Of a stretch of 42,332 nucleotides of DNA, positions 31,598 to 38,625 are shown piece by piece. Made by a program: the position numbers and the translations under genes. The notes beneath the pieces are model-generated. The model made no database searches and was not told where the DNA came from. It saw nothing but the letters and a program-made list of their open reading frames with translations. Position 1 is the first letter of the stretch, and the number at the start of each line of letters is the position of its first letter. This DNA comes from Actinomadura hibisca NBRC 15177 (lineage in GTDB: Bacteria; Actinomycetota; Actinomycetes; Streptosporangiales; Streptosporangiaceae). The stretch spans positions 1 to 42,332 of the forward strand of contig NZ_BCRO01000105.1 in assembly GCF_001552635.1 (NCBI RefSeq), read 5' to 3'.

Positions 31598-32206
31598 ATG
31601 AGTCTCGCGGCACACCTGGAAGACCTCGGCCGGCCGCTGGTCGAGGAGCAGCTCGCCCACCCCACCGTGGCCGGTATCGCCCGGGGCGACCTGGACGAGG
31701 CGGTGTTCCGGTCCTGGCTGGAGCAGGACTACCTGTTCCTGCACGACTACGTGCGCGTCTTCGCTCGGCTGGCCTGGCAGGCCCCGTCCGCGCACCTGGG
31801 CGACCTGGTGGACCTCGCGCACGCCACCTTCCACGACGAGCTGGAGCTGCACCGGTCGTTGTCGGCGGAGTTCGGAGCCGACCTGGACGGCGCGAAGAAG
31901 GGCCCCGCCTGCGCCGCCTACACCACGTTCCTGCTGGACAGTGCCGCCGACTACGCCGCCGGGCTGGCGGCGCTCTACCCCTGCATGTGGGGCTACTCCA
32001 CCCTCGGCGCGCGGCTGGCCGAGGACCCGCCCGCCGAGCCCCGCTACCGGCGCTGGGTGGACACCTACGCCGACCCCGGTTTCGCCGAGCTGACCCGCCG
32101 GTGCGCCCAGATGATCGACGAGGCGGGCGGCGACCGGCGGACCGCCGAGCGCCTGTTCCTGGAAGGCATGCGCCACGAGATCGCCTTCTGGGATGTGCCG
32201 CTTTGA
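31598..32206 (+). CDS. TenA/THI-4 family protein (thiaminase II-like)
   Basis: 202 residues, all-helical TenA fold. Conserved pieces: FRSWLEQDYLFLHDYVRVFARL, HDELELHRSL, the Cys site ALYPCMWGYSTLG (Cys129), and the C-terminal EGMRHEIAFWD with the catalytic Glu189. TenA hydrolyses aminopyrimidines in thiamin salvage (thiaminase II). No other thiamin gene is nearby and no TPP riboswitch is visible upstream. The ribosome site is weak (GGTGG). A tandem repeat stands directly upstream. The frame is open far upstream through that repeat, but the MSLAAHLEDL start fits family length. Confidence 0.88.
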   Translation: MSLAAHLEDLGRPLVEEQLAHPTVAGIARGDLDEAVFRSWLEQDYLFLHDYVRVFARLAWQAPSAHLGDLVDLAHATFHDELELHRSLSAEFGADLDGAKKGPACAAYTTFLLDSAADYAAGLAALYPCMWGYSTLGARLAEDPPAEPRYRRWVDTYADPGFAELTRRCAQMIDEAGGDRRTAERLFLEGMRHEIAFWDVPL

Positions 32207-32272
32207 CGATTCCTTGAGCAGATCCGTACCGGTACGCCGGAAACGGCGGATCGTGACCGGGCGTCACCGGGC

Positions 32273-32893
32273 ATGATCACCGATGTGCTGGAGATCAGGA
32301 GGGGGCTTCCCGACGCGGCGGCGCGGTACGCCGCGGCCAAGCTGTACTGGGCGGGGTTCTCCCGCAAGATGGAACCCGTGCTGGGCGGCCGGCAGCCGGT
32401 CGAGCTCGTCGCGAAGGCGCTGGTGCCCGAGAAGGTGATCGGAGCCTGGGACGGGGACCGGCTGCTGGGCGTCGCGTTCGTCATGGACGGCCCGCAGCCG
32501 GTGCTGCACATGAGCGCCGTCGACTTCGTGCACGAGTTCGGGGCCGTCGCGGGCTGGTGGCGCAGGCTGCTCGCCACCTTCGCCGCCTCCTCGCCGCCCG
32601 CCGACGGCGCGCTGATGCTGGACACCCTGGCGGTGTCGCCCGCCGCTCGCGGCATGGGCGTGGGAACCGCGCTGCTGAACGCGGTCGTCGCCGAGGCCCG
32701 GTCGCGCGGCCTGCGCGAGGTCCACCTGGAGGTCGTGGACACCAACCCGCGCGCCCGCGCGCTGTACGAACGGTTCGGGTTCGTGCCCGCCGGGACGGTC
32801 CGGACGCCCTACCTGCGCCGCCTGATGGGCTACGGGGCCGTGACCGCCATGCGTTTCGACGTGTCCTGGCCGACGCCCGCCGAACGGGAATGA
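32273..32893 (+). CDS. GNAT-family N-acetyltransferase
   Basis: 206 residues. The GNAT core is in the C-terminal half: LDTLAVSPAARGMGVGTALLNAVVAEARSRG with the acetyl-CoA loop RGMGVG, then VHLEVVDTNPRARALYERFGFVPAG. The N-terminal 80 residues (VLEIRRGLPDAAARYAAAKLYWAGFSRKM) are typical of small acetyltransferases acting on amines. The substrate is unknown. A terminator hairpin follows, convergent with the His-rich copper gene. Confidence 0.9.
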   Translation: MITDVLEIRRGLPDAAARYAAAKLYWAGFSRKMEPVLGGRQPVELVAKALVPEKVIGAWDGDRLLGVAFVMDGPQPVLHMSAVDFVHEFGAVAGWWRRLLATFAASSPPADGALMLDTLAVSPAARGMGVGTALLNAVVAEARSRGLREVHLEVVDTNPRARALYERFGFVPAGTVRTPYLRRLMGYGAVTAMRFDVSWPTPAERE

Positions 32894-32909
32894 CCGCGCG
32901 GAAATGAGA

Positions 32910-32938
32910 AGGCCGCGTCCCCTGGAGGGACGCGGCCT
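32910..32938. terminator. Terminator between GNAT and the His-rich copper gene
   Basis: A perfect 12-bp stem (AGGCCGCGTCCC with its complement) and 5-nt loop in the convergent space, usable by both genes. Confidence 0.8.
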
Positions 32939-32995
32939 GGCTGACATCGTTCTCCTTCCACGCGCCGGGGAAGGGCTTCGGGACATCGCACGCGC

Positions 32996-33748
32996 TTACC
33001 GCGCGGTGGCCGTGAAGGCCGCCGTGCGCACCTTGCCGCCGTGCTTGAAGTCCAGGAACAGCCGGTACTCGCCCGGCCCCGGGACGGCGGCGTGGAAGGC
33101 GATCTCGGGTCCCGGCGCGGTGACGCCGTCGCCCGGCTCGCCGCTCGGGTGCACGTGGACGTAGGCGAGGTCGCCCGCCCGCAGCACCACCAGGTGCCCG
33201 TACGCGCCGAGGTAGGGCTCCAGGTCGGTGACCGGGACGCCGTCCTTGCGCACGGTCAGCACGAGGTGGCCACCGGCTCCGGCGGCCGGGTCGCCGGTGA
33301 GGGCGACCTCGTAGCCGTCGACGGTGAACGCCCGCGCCGCCCCGGGGAGGGGGCGCTGCTCGGCCTGGCCGGTGACGGTGAGGTCGGCGTGCAGGGTCAG
33401 GGTGCCGCCGGCGCCCTCGGGCGCGGTGTCGGCGAACGCGCGGTAGGGCCCGGCCTCGGGGAGGTCGAGGCGCACCGTCCAGGTGCCGTCGTCCGCGCGC
33501 TCGGGGTGGACGTGCCAGAAGGCGGTGAGGTCGGCGCGCACGACGATCAGGTGCAGCTCGCGGTCGTGGACGGGGGTGTAGGCGGTGGCCGGGACGCCGT
33601 GCTCGTCGAGGACGCGGAAGCGGAGGGTGGTCTCGCCCGGCGCGAACTCGGTGACGGGGAAGTCGAGGGTGTAGGCGGGGGTGGTGTGGGCCGGTTGGTG
33701 GGCGGCGTGCGAGGTGTGAGCGGCGTGGTGGTGCGCGGTGTGTTCCAT
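32996..33748 (-). CDS. Cytosolic His-rich double-domain protein, paralogue of the secreted copper protein
   Basis: 250 residues without signal peptide. The first 25 residues are strikingly His-rich (MEHTAHHHAAHTSHAAHQPAH, eight His), a likely metal-binding tail. Two similar beta-rich domains follow (about 27-130 and 140-248). Each carries the same core: HLIVVRADLTAFWHVHPE in the first, HLVVLRAGDLAYVHVHP in the second. The domain resembles the secreted protein encoded in the copZ-copA operon, so the two are paralogues. A CsoR-like palindrome stands just upstream. A role in buffering cytoplasmic copper is inferred from this; no function is established to my knowledge. It is monocistronic between two terminators. 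Confidence 0.8.
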   Translation of the reverse strand: MEHTAHHHAAHTSHAAHQPAHTTPAYTLDFPVTEFAPGETTLRFRVLDEHGVPATAYTPVHDRELHLIVVRADLTAFWHVHPERADDGTWTVRLDLPEAGPYRAFADTAPEGAGGTLTLHADLTVTGQAEQRPLPGAARAFTVDGYEVALTGDPAAGAGGHLVLTVRKDGVPVTDLEPYLGAYGHLVVLRAGDLAYVHVHPSGEPGDGVTAPGPEIAFHAAVPGPGEYRLFLDFKHGGKVRTAAFTATAR

Positions 33749-33758
33749 GTCCTGAAAT

Positions 33759-33778
33759 TTATACCCCTAGGGGGTACC
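33759..33778. promoter_or_regulatory. CsoR-like operator upstream of the His-rich copper gene
   Basis: TATACCCCTAGGGGGTAC is a pseudo-palindrome of the TACCC...GGGTA kind bound by actinobacterial copper sensors of the CsoR family. It lies 11 bp upstream of the start of the minus-strand gene, in its promoter or leader. No csoR gene is in the window. Confidence 0.7.
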
Positions 33779-33899
33779 TGACAAGGTGGTGGAATGTGAA
33801 CTCCGCCACCACTGGTGCTTGGCGGGGCTCACGGGTGGGAAGGTGTTTGACTACTAACAGTCATTATCTGATCGCGAAGAGTGAAGTAAGGTTCGGAGA

Positions 33900-34412
33900 G
33901 TGCGCGCGAGCCGATACCGCCAGGTATCAACCGGTCGCCCCATCGACTGGCTGGGGCCGGTTCTGCTCGCCACGGCCCTGTTCCTGACCTGCGTCTACGG
34001 TCTGGGCGGGTCGGAGCCGATGACTTCCACGGCTCCCGCCACTTCCACGGTTCCTGGCGCGCCCGTCGCCTCCGCTCCGTCCGGTGCCTCCGTCGGCTCC
34101 GCCGCGTCCCGTGTCACCGCCGGGCAGAGTGGTGGGGCCGTCGTGTCCGCCGTCCGATCCGGCGGAGAGCACAGCCGGGGCGCCGAGCCTGAAGACCAGA
34201 ACGCCGCCAGGATGCGGCCGGTCGCACGTCAGGCCGTCGTCCGTTCCCTGATGTTCGTGCGCGCGCTGCCGCTCGTCGGCAAGCTCGCGTGGCGGGACGA
34301 GCCCGATCCCGCGGCCGCCCATCCCGCGCCTCCGCCCGGACGGCTGGCGGGCCACGCCGGTCGCGCCCCTGGCGCGCGCCTGCTCATCACCCTGCGGATC
34401 TCCCGCGTCTAG
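33900..34412 (+). CDS. Probable small membrane protein, unknown
   Basis: Up to 170 residues from a GTG start. One membrane segment lies near the N-terminus (WLGPVLLATALFLTCVYGLGG, about 17-37), then a Ser/Ala/Thr-rich low-complexity stretch to about 100, and a basic C-terminal part containing VVRSLMFVRALPLVGKLAW. No domain is recognised. The upstream 60 bp are unusually AT-rich for this window (TTGACTACTAACAGTCATTATCTG), as a promoter would be. The middle of the frame has weaker codon bias, so the gene call is moderate. Confidence 0.45.
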   Translation: MRASRYRQVSTGRPIDWLGPVLLATALFLTCVYGLGGSEPMTSTAPATSTVPGAPVASAPSGASVGSAASRVTAGQSGGAVVSAVRSGGEHSRGAEPEDQNAARMRPVARQAVVRSLMFVRALPLVGKLAWRDEPDPAAAHPAPPPGRLAGHAGRAPGARLLITLRISRV

Positions 34413-34545
34413 AAGCCCCCCGGCGCGGCGTTCCCAGGGGTCTCCGATGCTTCACGCACGGCCGGACGCCCTGTCCGGCCTGCCCGCAGAACGCCCGTGC
34501 CCGCAGTGATCCGTACGTTCACCCCAGAACAAGGAGCGGGAATCC

Positions 34546-34797
34546 ATGAGAGTCCGGGACCTGCACGTCATCACCGAGAAGTGGCACTTCTACTGCATGA
34601 ACTGCCTGCGCTCCTGGGAGCGCGTGTTCGAGGCGTGGCACTCCGACGACGGCCACGGCGGCGCGGCGGTCGCCTGGCGGCTGGACGGCCAGGCCAGCCT
34701 GCCGCCGTGGTCGGACCCCATCTGCCCGACCTGCCTGGGCCTCCAGGTCAAGGCGCTGCCGGGCGGATCGCGTGATCTGATCCCGCCGCAGCGCTGA
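34546..34797 (+). CDS. Small zinc-ribbon-like protein
   Basis: 83 residues, soluble. Two CxxC pairs (YCMNCLRSW near residue 18 and CPTCLGLQV near 65) give a zinc-ribbon arrangement around a WHSDDGHGGAAVAWRLDG middle. Acidic/aromatic, no signal peptide. Start ATG follows GGAGCGGGAATCC. Similar short proteins are common in actinomycetes without known function. A terminator follows, convergent with copA. Confidence 0.75.
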   Translation: MRVRDLHVITEKWHFYCMNCLRSWERVFEAWHSDDGHGGAAVAWRLDGQASLPPWSDPICPTCLGLQVKALPGGSRDLIPPQR

Positions 34798-34813
34798 CCC
34801 CGGAGAAGGGAAC

Positions 34814-34845
34814 GAGCGCCGCCCCCGCGTTCGGGGGCGGCGCTC
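34814..34845. terminator. Bidirectional terminator between zinc-ribbon gene and copA
   Basis: A perfect 14-bp stem (GAGCGCCGCCCCCG with its complement) and 4-nt loop in the convergent space. Confidence 0.85.
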
Positions 34846-34865
34846 GCGGCGGCCGGAGCGGCGGG

Positions 34866-37178
34866 TCAGCGACCGGCCGTGACCTCCTCGCGGGCCGTGG
34901 CGCGCGGCGCGGCGACGGCCTCGGCGTCGCCGTTCAGCGCCTTGAAGCGGCGCAGCCGCAGGCTGTTGCTCACCACGAAGACCGAGGAGAAGGCCATCGC
35001 CCCACCGGCGATCATCGGGTTGAGCAGCCCGGCGGCCGCCAGCGGCAGGGCCAGCACGTTGTAGGCGAACGCCCAGAACAGGTTGCTCTTGATCGTGCGC
35101 AGCGTGCGGCGCGACAGCCGGATCGCGTCGGCGGCGGCCCGCAGGTCGCCGCGGACCAGCGTCAGGTCCGACGCCTCGATCGCCACGTCGGTCCCGGTGC
35201 CCATCGCCAGGCCGAGGTCGGCCTGGGCGAGCGCGGCCGCGTCGTTGACGCCGTCGCCGACCATCGCGACCGTGCGGCCCTCGCCCTGCAGGCGCTTGAC
35301 GACCTCGACCTTGTCCTGCGGCAGCACCTCGGCGATGACCTCGTCGATGCCCACCGCGTCGGCCACCGTGCGGGCGACGGTCTCGTTGTCGCCGGTCAGC
35401 AGCACCGGCCGCAACCCGAGCGCCCTGAGCTGGGAGATCGCCTCGGCGGAGGTCGGCTTGACCTGGTCCGCGACGGTGATCACCGCGCGGGCCGCGCCGT
35501 CCCAGCCCACCGCGACCGCGGTGTGGCCGAGCGCCTGCGCGTCGGCCATGGCCCGCTCCAGCTCCGGGGTGAGGCGCTGGGACCAGTCGGCCAGCAGTTG
35601 CGGGCGGCCGACCAGCACGGCGTGCCCGTCCACGATGCCCTGCACGCCCAGGCCCTCGACGTTGGCGAAGTCCTCGACGGTGCCGAGCTCCCCGGCGCGC
35701 TCGGCCGCGCCCTTGGCGACGGCCTGCGCGATGGGGTGCTCGGAGGCGTTCTCCAGCGCCCCGGCCAGCCGCAGCACCTCGGCCTCGTCCTGGCCGTCGG
35801 CGGTGACGACGTCCACCAGCGCCATGCGGCCGGTGGTGACGGTGCCGGTCTTGTCCAGCACGACGGTGTCGACGGCGCGGGTGGACTCCAGCACCTCCGG
35901 GCCCTTGATCAGGATGCCGAGCTGCGCGCCGCGGCCGGTGCCGACCATGAGGGCGGTCGGGGTGGCCAGGCCCAGGGCGCACGGGCAGGCGATGATCAGG
36001 ACGGCGACGGCGGCGGTGAAGGCGGCGGCCAGCCCCGCGCCGGTGCCGATCCAGAAGCCGAGGGTGGCCACCGCGATGGCGATCACGATCGGCACGAAGA
36101 TGCCGGAGACGGTGTCGGCCAGCCGCTGCACCTGCGCCTTGCCGGTCTGGGCCTCCTCCACCAGGCGCGCCATCTGCGCGAGCTGGGTGTCGGAGCCGAC
36201 CCGGGTCGCCCGCACCAGCAGGCGGCCGCCGGCGTTGACGGTCGCGCCGGTCACGGTGTCGCCGGGGCCGACCTCGACCGGCACCGACTCGCCGGTGAGC
36301 AGCGAGGCGTCCACCGCCGAGGAGCCCTCCTCGACCACGCCGTCGGTGGCGATCTTCTCGCCGGGACGGACCACGAACACGTCGCCGGTGGCGAGCTGAT
36401 CGGCCGGGACGCGCTCCTCGCGCCCGTTCCGGACGACCGAGACCTCCTTGGCGCCCAGGTCCAGCAGGGCGCGCAGCGCAGCGCCGGCGCGGCGCTTGGA
36501 GCGGGCCTCGAAGTAGCGTCCGGCCAGGATGAAGGCGATCACCCCGGCGGCGGCCTCCAGGTAGATGTTGGCCGAGCCGTCCGAGCGGGTCATCGAGAAC
36601 TCGAAGCCGTGCCGCATGCCGGGGGTGCCCGCCGAGCCGAGGAACAGCGCCCAGAGCGACCAGCCGAACGCGGCGAGCGTGCCCACCGACACCAGCGTGT
36701 CCATGGTGGCGGCGCCGTGCCGCAGGTTGGTCCAGGCGGCCTTGTGGAACGGCCACCCGGCGTACACGACCACGGGTGCGGCGAGCGTCAGCGACAACCA
36801 CTGCCAGTACTCGAACTGGAACGCCGGGATCATCGCCATCGCGATGACCGGGACCGACAACGTCAGCGCGGTGATCAGGCGCTGGCGCAGCGGGCGCAGC
36901 TCGTCGGCCTCTCCTGCCGGGGCGGCCTCGTCGGACTCCTGCCTGGGCGGCGCGGGCGGCTCGGCGGTGTAGCCGGCCTTCTCGACCGAGGCGATCAGGT
37001 CCTCCGGGGTCACCCCCTCGGAGAACTCGACCCTGGCCTTCTCGGTGGCGTAGTTGACGGTGGCGGTGACGCCCTCGATCTTGTTGAGCCGCTTCTCGAT
37101 GCGGGCGGCGCACGACGCGCAGGTCATCCCGCCGATCGCCAGCTCGATCTGCTGCCCGGACGTGCTGCCGGTGCCCAT
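34866..37178 (-). CDS. copA: Copper-exporting P1B-type ATPase CopA
   Basis: 770 residues. One N-terminal HMA domain (GMTCASC, Cys20/Cys23) is followed by the P1B core: transmembrane copper-site CPC (398-400), actuator TGES (295-298), phosphorylation DKTGT (Asp442), the SEHPIAQ His-Pro nucleotide motif, and GDGVNDAAAL. The closing membrane pair carries YNVLALPLAA and the MAFSSVFVVSNSLRL motif that defines Cu(I) pumps (P1B-1). It extrudes Cu(I) from the cytoplasm, receiving it from CopZ. ATG start with GAGAGGAG 6 nt upstream. It is the last gene of copZ - secreted protein - copA, probably controlled through CsoR-like sites ahead of copZ. Confidence 0.96.
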   Translation of the reverse strand: MGTGSTSGQQIELAIGGMTCASCAARIEKRLNKIEGVTATVNYATEKARVEFSEGVTPEDLIASVEKAGYTAEPPAPPRQESDEAAPAGEADELRPLRQRLITALTLSVPVIAMAMIPAFQFEYWQWLSLTLAAPVVVYAGWPFHKAAWTNLRHGAATMDTLVSVGTLAAFGWSLWALFLGSAGTPGMRHGFEFSMTRSDGSANIYLEAAAGVIAFILAGRYFEARSKRRAGAALRALLDLGAKEVSVVRNGREERVPADQLATGDVFVVRPGEKIATDGVVEEGSSAVDASLLTGESVPVEVGPGDTVTGATVNAGGRLLVRATRVGSDTQLAQMARLVEEAQTGKAQVQRLADTVSGIFVPIVIAIAVATLGFWIGTGAGLAAAFTAAVAVLIIACPCALGLATPTALMVGTGRGAQLGILIKGPEVLESTRAVDTVVLDKTGTVTTGRMALVDVVTADGQDEAEVLRLAGALENASEHPIAQAVAKGAAERAGELGTVEDFANVEGLGVQGIVDGHAVLVGRPQLLADWSQRLTPELERAMADAQALGHTAVAVGWDGAARAVITVADQVKPTSAEAISQLRALGLRPVLLTGDNETVARTVADAVGIDEVIAEVLPQDKVEVVKRLQGEGRTVAMVGDGVNDAAALAQADLGLAMGTGTDVAIEASDLTLVRGDLRAAADAIRLSRRTLRTIKSNLFWAFAYNVLALPLAAAGLLNPMIAGGAMAFSSVFVVSNSLRLRRFKALNGDAEAVAAPRATAREEVTAGR

Positions 37179-37210
37179 CGCTCGCTCCTCTCCGTGGTCG
37201 TGCGGGACGT

Positions 37211-38206
37211 CTAGTGGGTGTGCCCGTCGGCGTCGTGCCCGACGGGTTGTTCTGCGGGCTCGTCCTCTGCTGGGGCCTGCGGTGCCTGCGCGTCGCCCGC
37301 CAGGGCCGTGAACTCGGCGGTGCGGACCTTGCCCGCGTGCTGGAAGTCCAGGTAGAGACGGTACGCGCCCGTGCTCGGCACCTCGGCGTAGAAGGTGATG
37401 TCCGGTCCGGGGCTGGTCTTGCCGTCGCCGGGTTCGCCGTCGGGGTGCACGTGCAGGTAGGCGAGGTCGCGGTCGCGCAGGGCGACCAGGTGGCCGTACG
37501 CCTCAAGGTACGGCTGGAGGTCGGTGACCGGTTCGCCGTCCTTGCTGACCGACAACGTGAGCTTGCTGGTCCGGCCCGGCGTGAGGATGCCGTTCAGCTT
37601 GACCTCGTAGCCGTCCACCTTGGCGACCTGCTCGGCCTTCGGCAGCGCCGCGGGCTCGTAGTTCCCCGGGGCGACGACGTCGGTGCCGAGGGTGAGCTGC
37701 TGCGCGGCCCCGGCGGGCTTGATGTCGGTGAAGAAGCGGTAGGTGCCCGCGGTCGGCAACGTCAGCGGGATCGACCAGACGCCGCCCCCGGCCTCGACCG
37801 GGTGCAGGTGCTGGAAGCCCGACAGGTCGCGGCGGGCCACGATGAGGTGCAGCTTCTTGCCGTGCAGGGGCTGGTAGTCGGTGACCGGCTTGCCGTCCCG
37901 GCCGGTGACGGTGAACCGGAAGTCGGTCTTCTCGCCGGGGCGGACGGTGGTGGTGGCCGGGGTGAGCGTGTAGCCGTCCTGGGAGACCTGGAGGCCGCCG
38001 GGGACGGGGGTAGGGGTATCGGCTCCGTGCTTGCCGGACTTGCCGGACTTGCCGTTCTTGGTGGTTCCGTGGTCGCCGCCGTGGCCGCCGGAGCTCGCCT
38101 CGGCGGTGGAGCCGACGGGGCCGGTCAGATTGCCGACCCCGACGGCTCCACCGAAGACGGCGGCCAGGCCCAGGGTGAACGCCCCCAGCTTGGTCGCGGT
38201 GTTCAT
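37211..38206 (-). CDS. Secreted double-domain protein of the copper operon
   Basis: 331 residues. An N-terminal signal or anchor segment (LGAFTLGLAAVFGGAVGVGN, about 7-27), a Gly/His/Lys-rich linker with HGGDHG, then two beta-rich domains (about 75-180 and 190-300) sharing the core of the cytosolic paralogue: LHLIVARRDLSGFQHLHPV and HLVALRDRDLAYLHVHPDG. The C-terminus is acidic and ends GHDADGHTH. The gene sits 1 bp after the copZ stop and 32 bp before copA, so it is in the copper operon. The repeated H...HxHP pattern suggests metal ligands outside the membrane; a copper-binding role is inferred. Ig-like periplasmic copper proteins (CopC, YtkA-like) are the nearest analogy. Confidence 0.85.
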   Translation of the reverse strand: MNTATKLGAFTLGLAAVFGGAVGVGNLTGPVGSTAEASSGGHGGDHGTTKNGKSGKSGKHGADTPTPVPGGLQVSQDGYTLTPATTTVRPGEKTDFRFTVTGRDGKPVTDYQPLHGKKLHLIVARRDLSGFQHLHPVEAGGGVWSIPLTLPTAGTYRFFTDIKPAGAAQQLTLGTDVVAPGNYEPAALPKAEQVAKVDGYEVKLNGILTPGRTSKLTLSVSKDGEPVTDLQPYLEAYGHLVALRDRDLAYLHVHPDGEPGDGKTSPGPDITFYAEVPSTGAYRLYLDFQHAGKVRTAEFTALAGDAQAPQAPAEDEPAEQPVGHDADGHTH

Positions 38207-38207
38207 C

Positions 38208-38414
38208 TCATGCCTTCACTTCGTAACCGGCCTCTTCGACGGCGTCCCGCACCAGGGCGTCGTCGAGGGGGCCGTCGCTGGTCACGGTGACCTGGCCGCT
38301 GGCGAGGTCCACGTCCACGGCGGTGACGCCGGCCACCTGGCCGACCTCCTGCTTGACCGAGCCGACGCAGTGGCCGCAGGTCATTCCGGCGACGGTGTAG
38401 GTGGCGGTGCTCAT
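38208..38414 (-). CDS. copZ: Copper chaperone CopZ (HMA domain)
   Basis: 68 residues, one HMA domain with the Cu-binding motif MTCGHC (Cys13 and Cys16 by count) and the typical ferredoxin-like pattern ending DALVRDAVEEAGYEV. It carries Cu(I) to CopA. ATG start with AGAGGGA 6 nt upstream. It is the first gene of the operon. The next gene starts 1 bp after its stop, so translation is coupled. Confidence 0.96.
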   Translation of the reverse strand: MSTATYTVAGMTCGHCVGSVKQEVGQVAGVTAVDVDLASGQVTVTSDGPLDDALVRDAVEEAGYEVKA

Positions 38415-38440
38415 GGCGTTCCCTCTTCTTCTCGCGTTCT

Positions 38441-38563
38441 GTACCCCAGGGGGGTATCTCGTGGCCCTCATGCTGGCACAACCGGACGTCCGGTGCAACC
38501 CCTACCCCCTAGGGGTTATTTCATGATCCAGCTCACAGTACTGCACAATACCCTAGGGGGGTA
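38441..38563. promoter_or_regulatory. Copper-operon control region with three CsoR-like sites
   Basis: Between the divergent copZ and FAD-reductase genes lie three TACCC...GGGTA-type sites: GTACCCCAGGGGGGTAT (38441-38457), CTACCCCCTAGGGGTTA (38502-38518) and ATACCCTAGGGGGGTA (38548-38563). Between the first two is a perfect palindrome, ACCGGACGTCCGGT (38481-38494), perhaps a site for another protein. The third lies on the reductase side. Confidence 0.7.
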
Positions 38564-38625
38564 AGGTTCCCGGCATTCCACTTCCTTCGGGATCTTCGGA
38601 TCCCGCTGTCCTTCGGAGTCGTGAG

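Noticed and set aside
31206..31601. Protein with 11-residue repeats, or N-terminal extension of TenA
   Set aside because: The repeat is a 33-bp DNA minisatellite that stays open in several frames on both strands. No ribosome site is present and TenA has its normal length without it.
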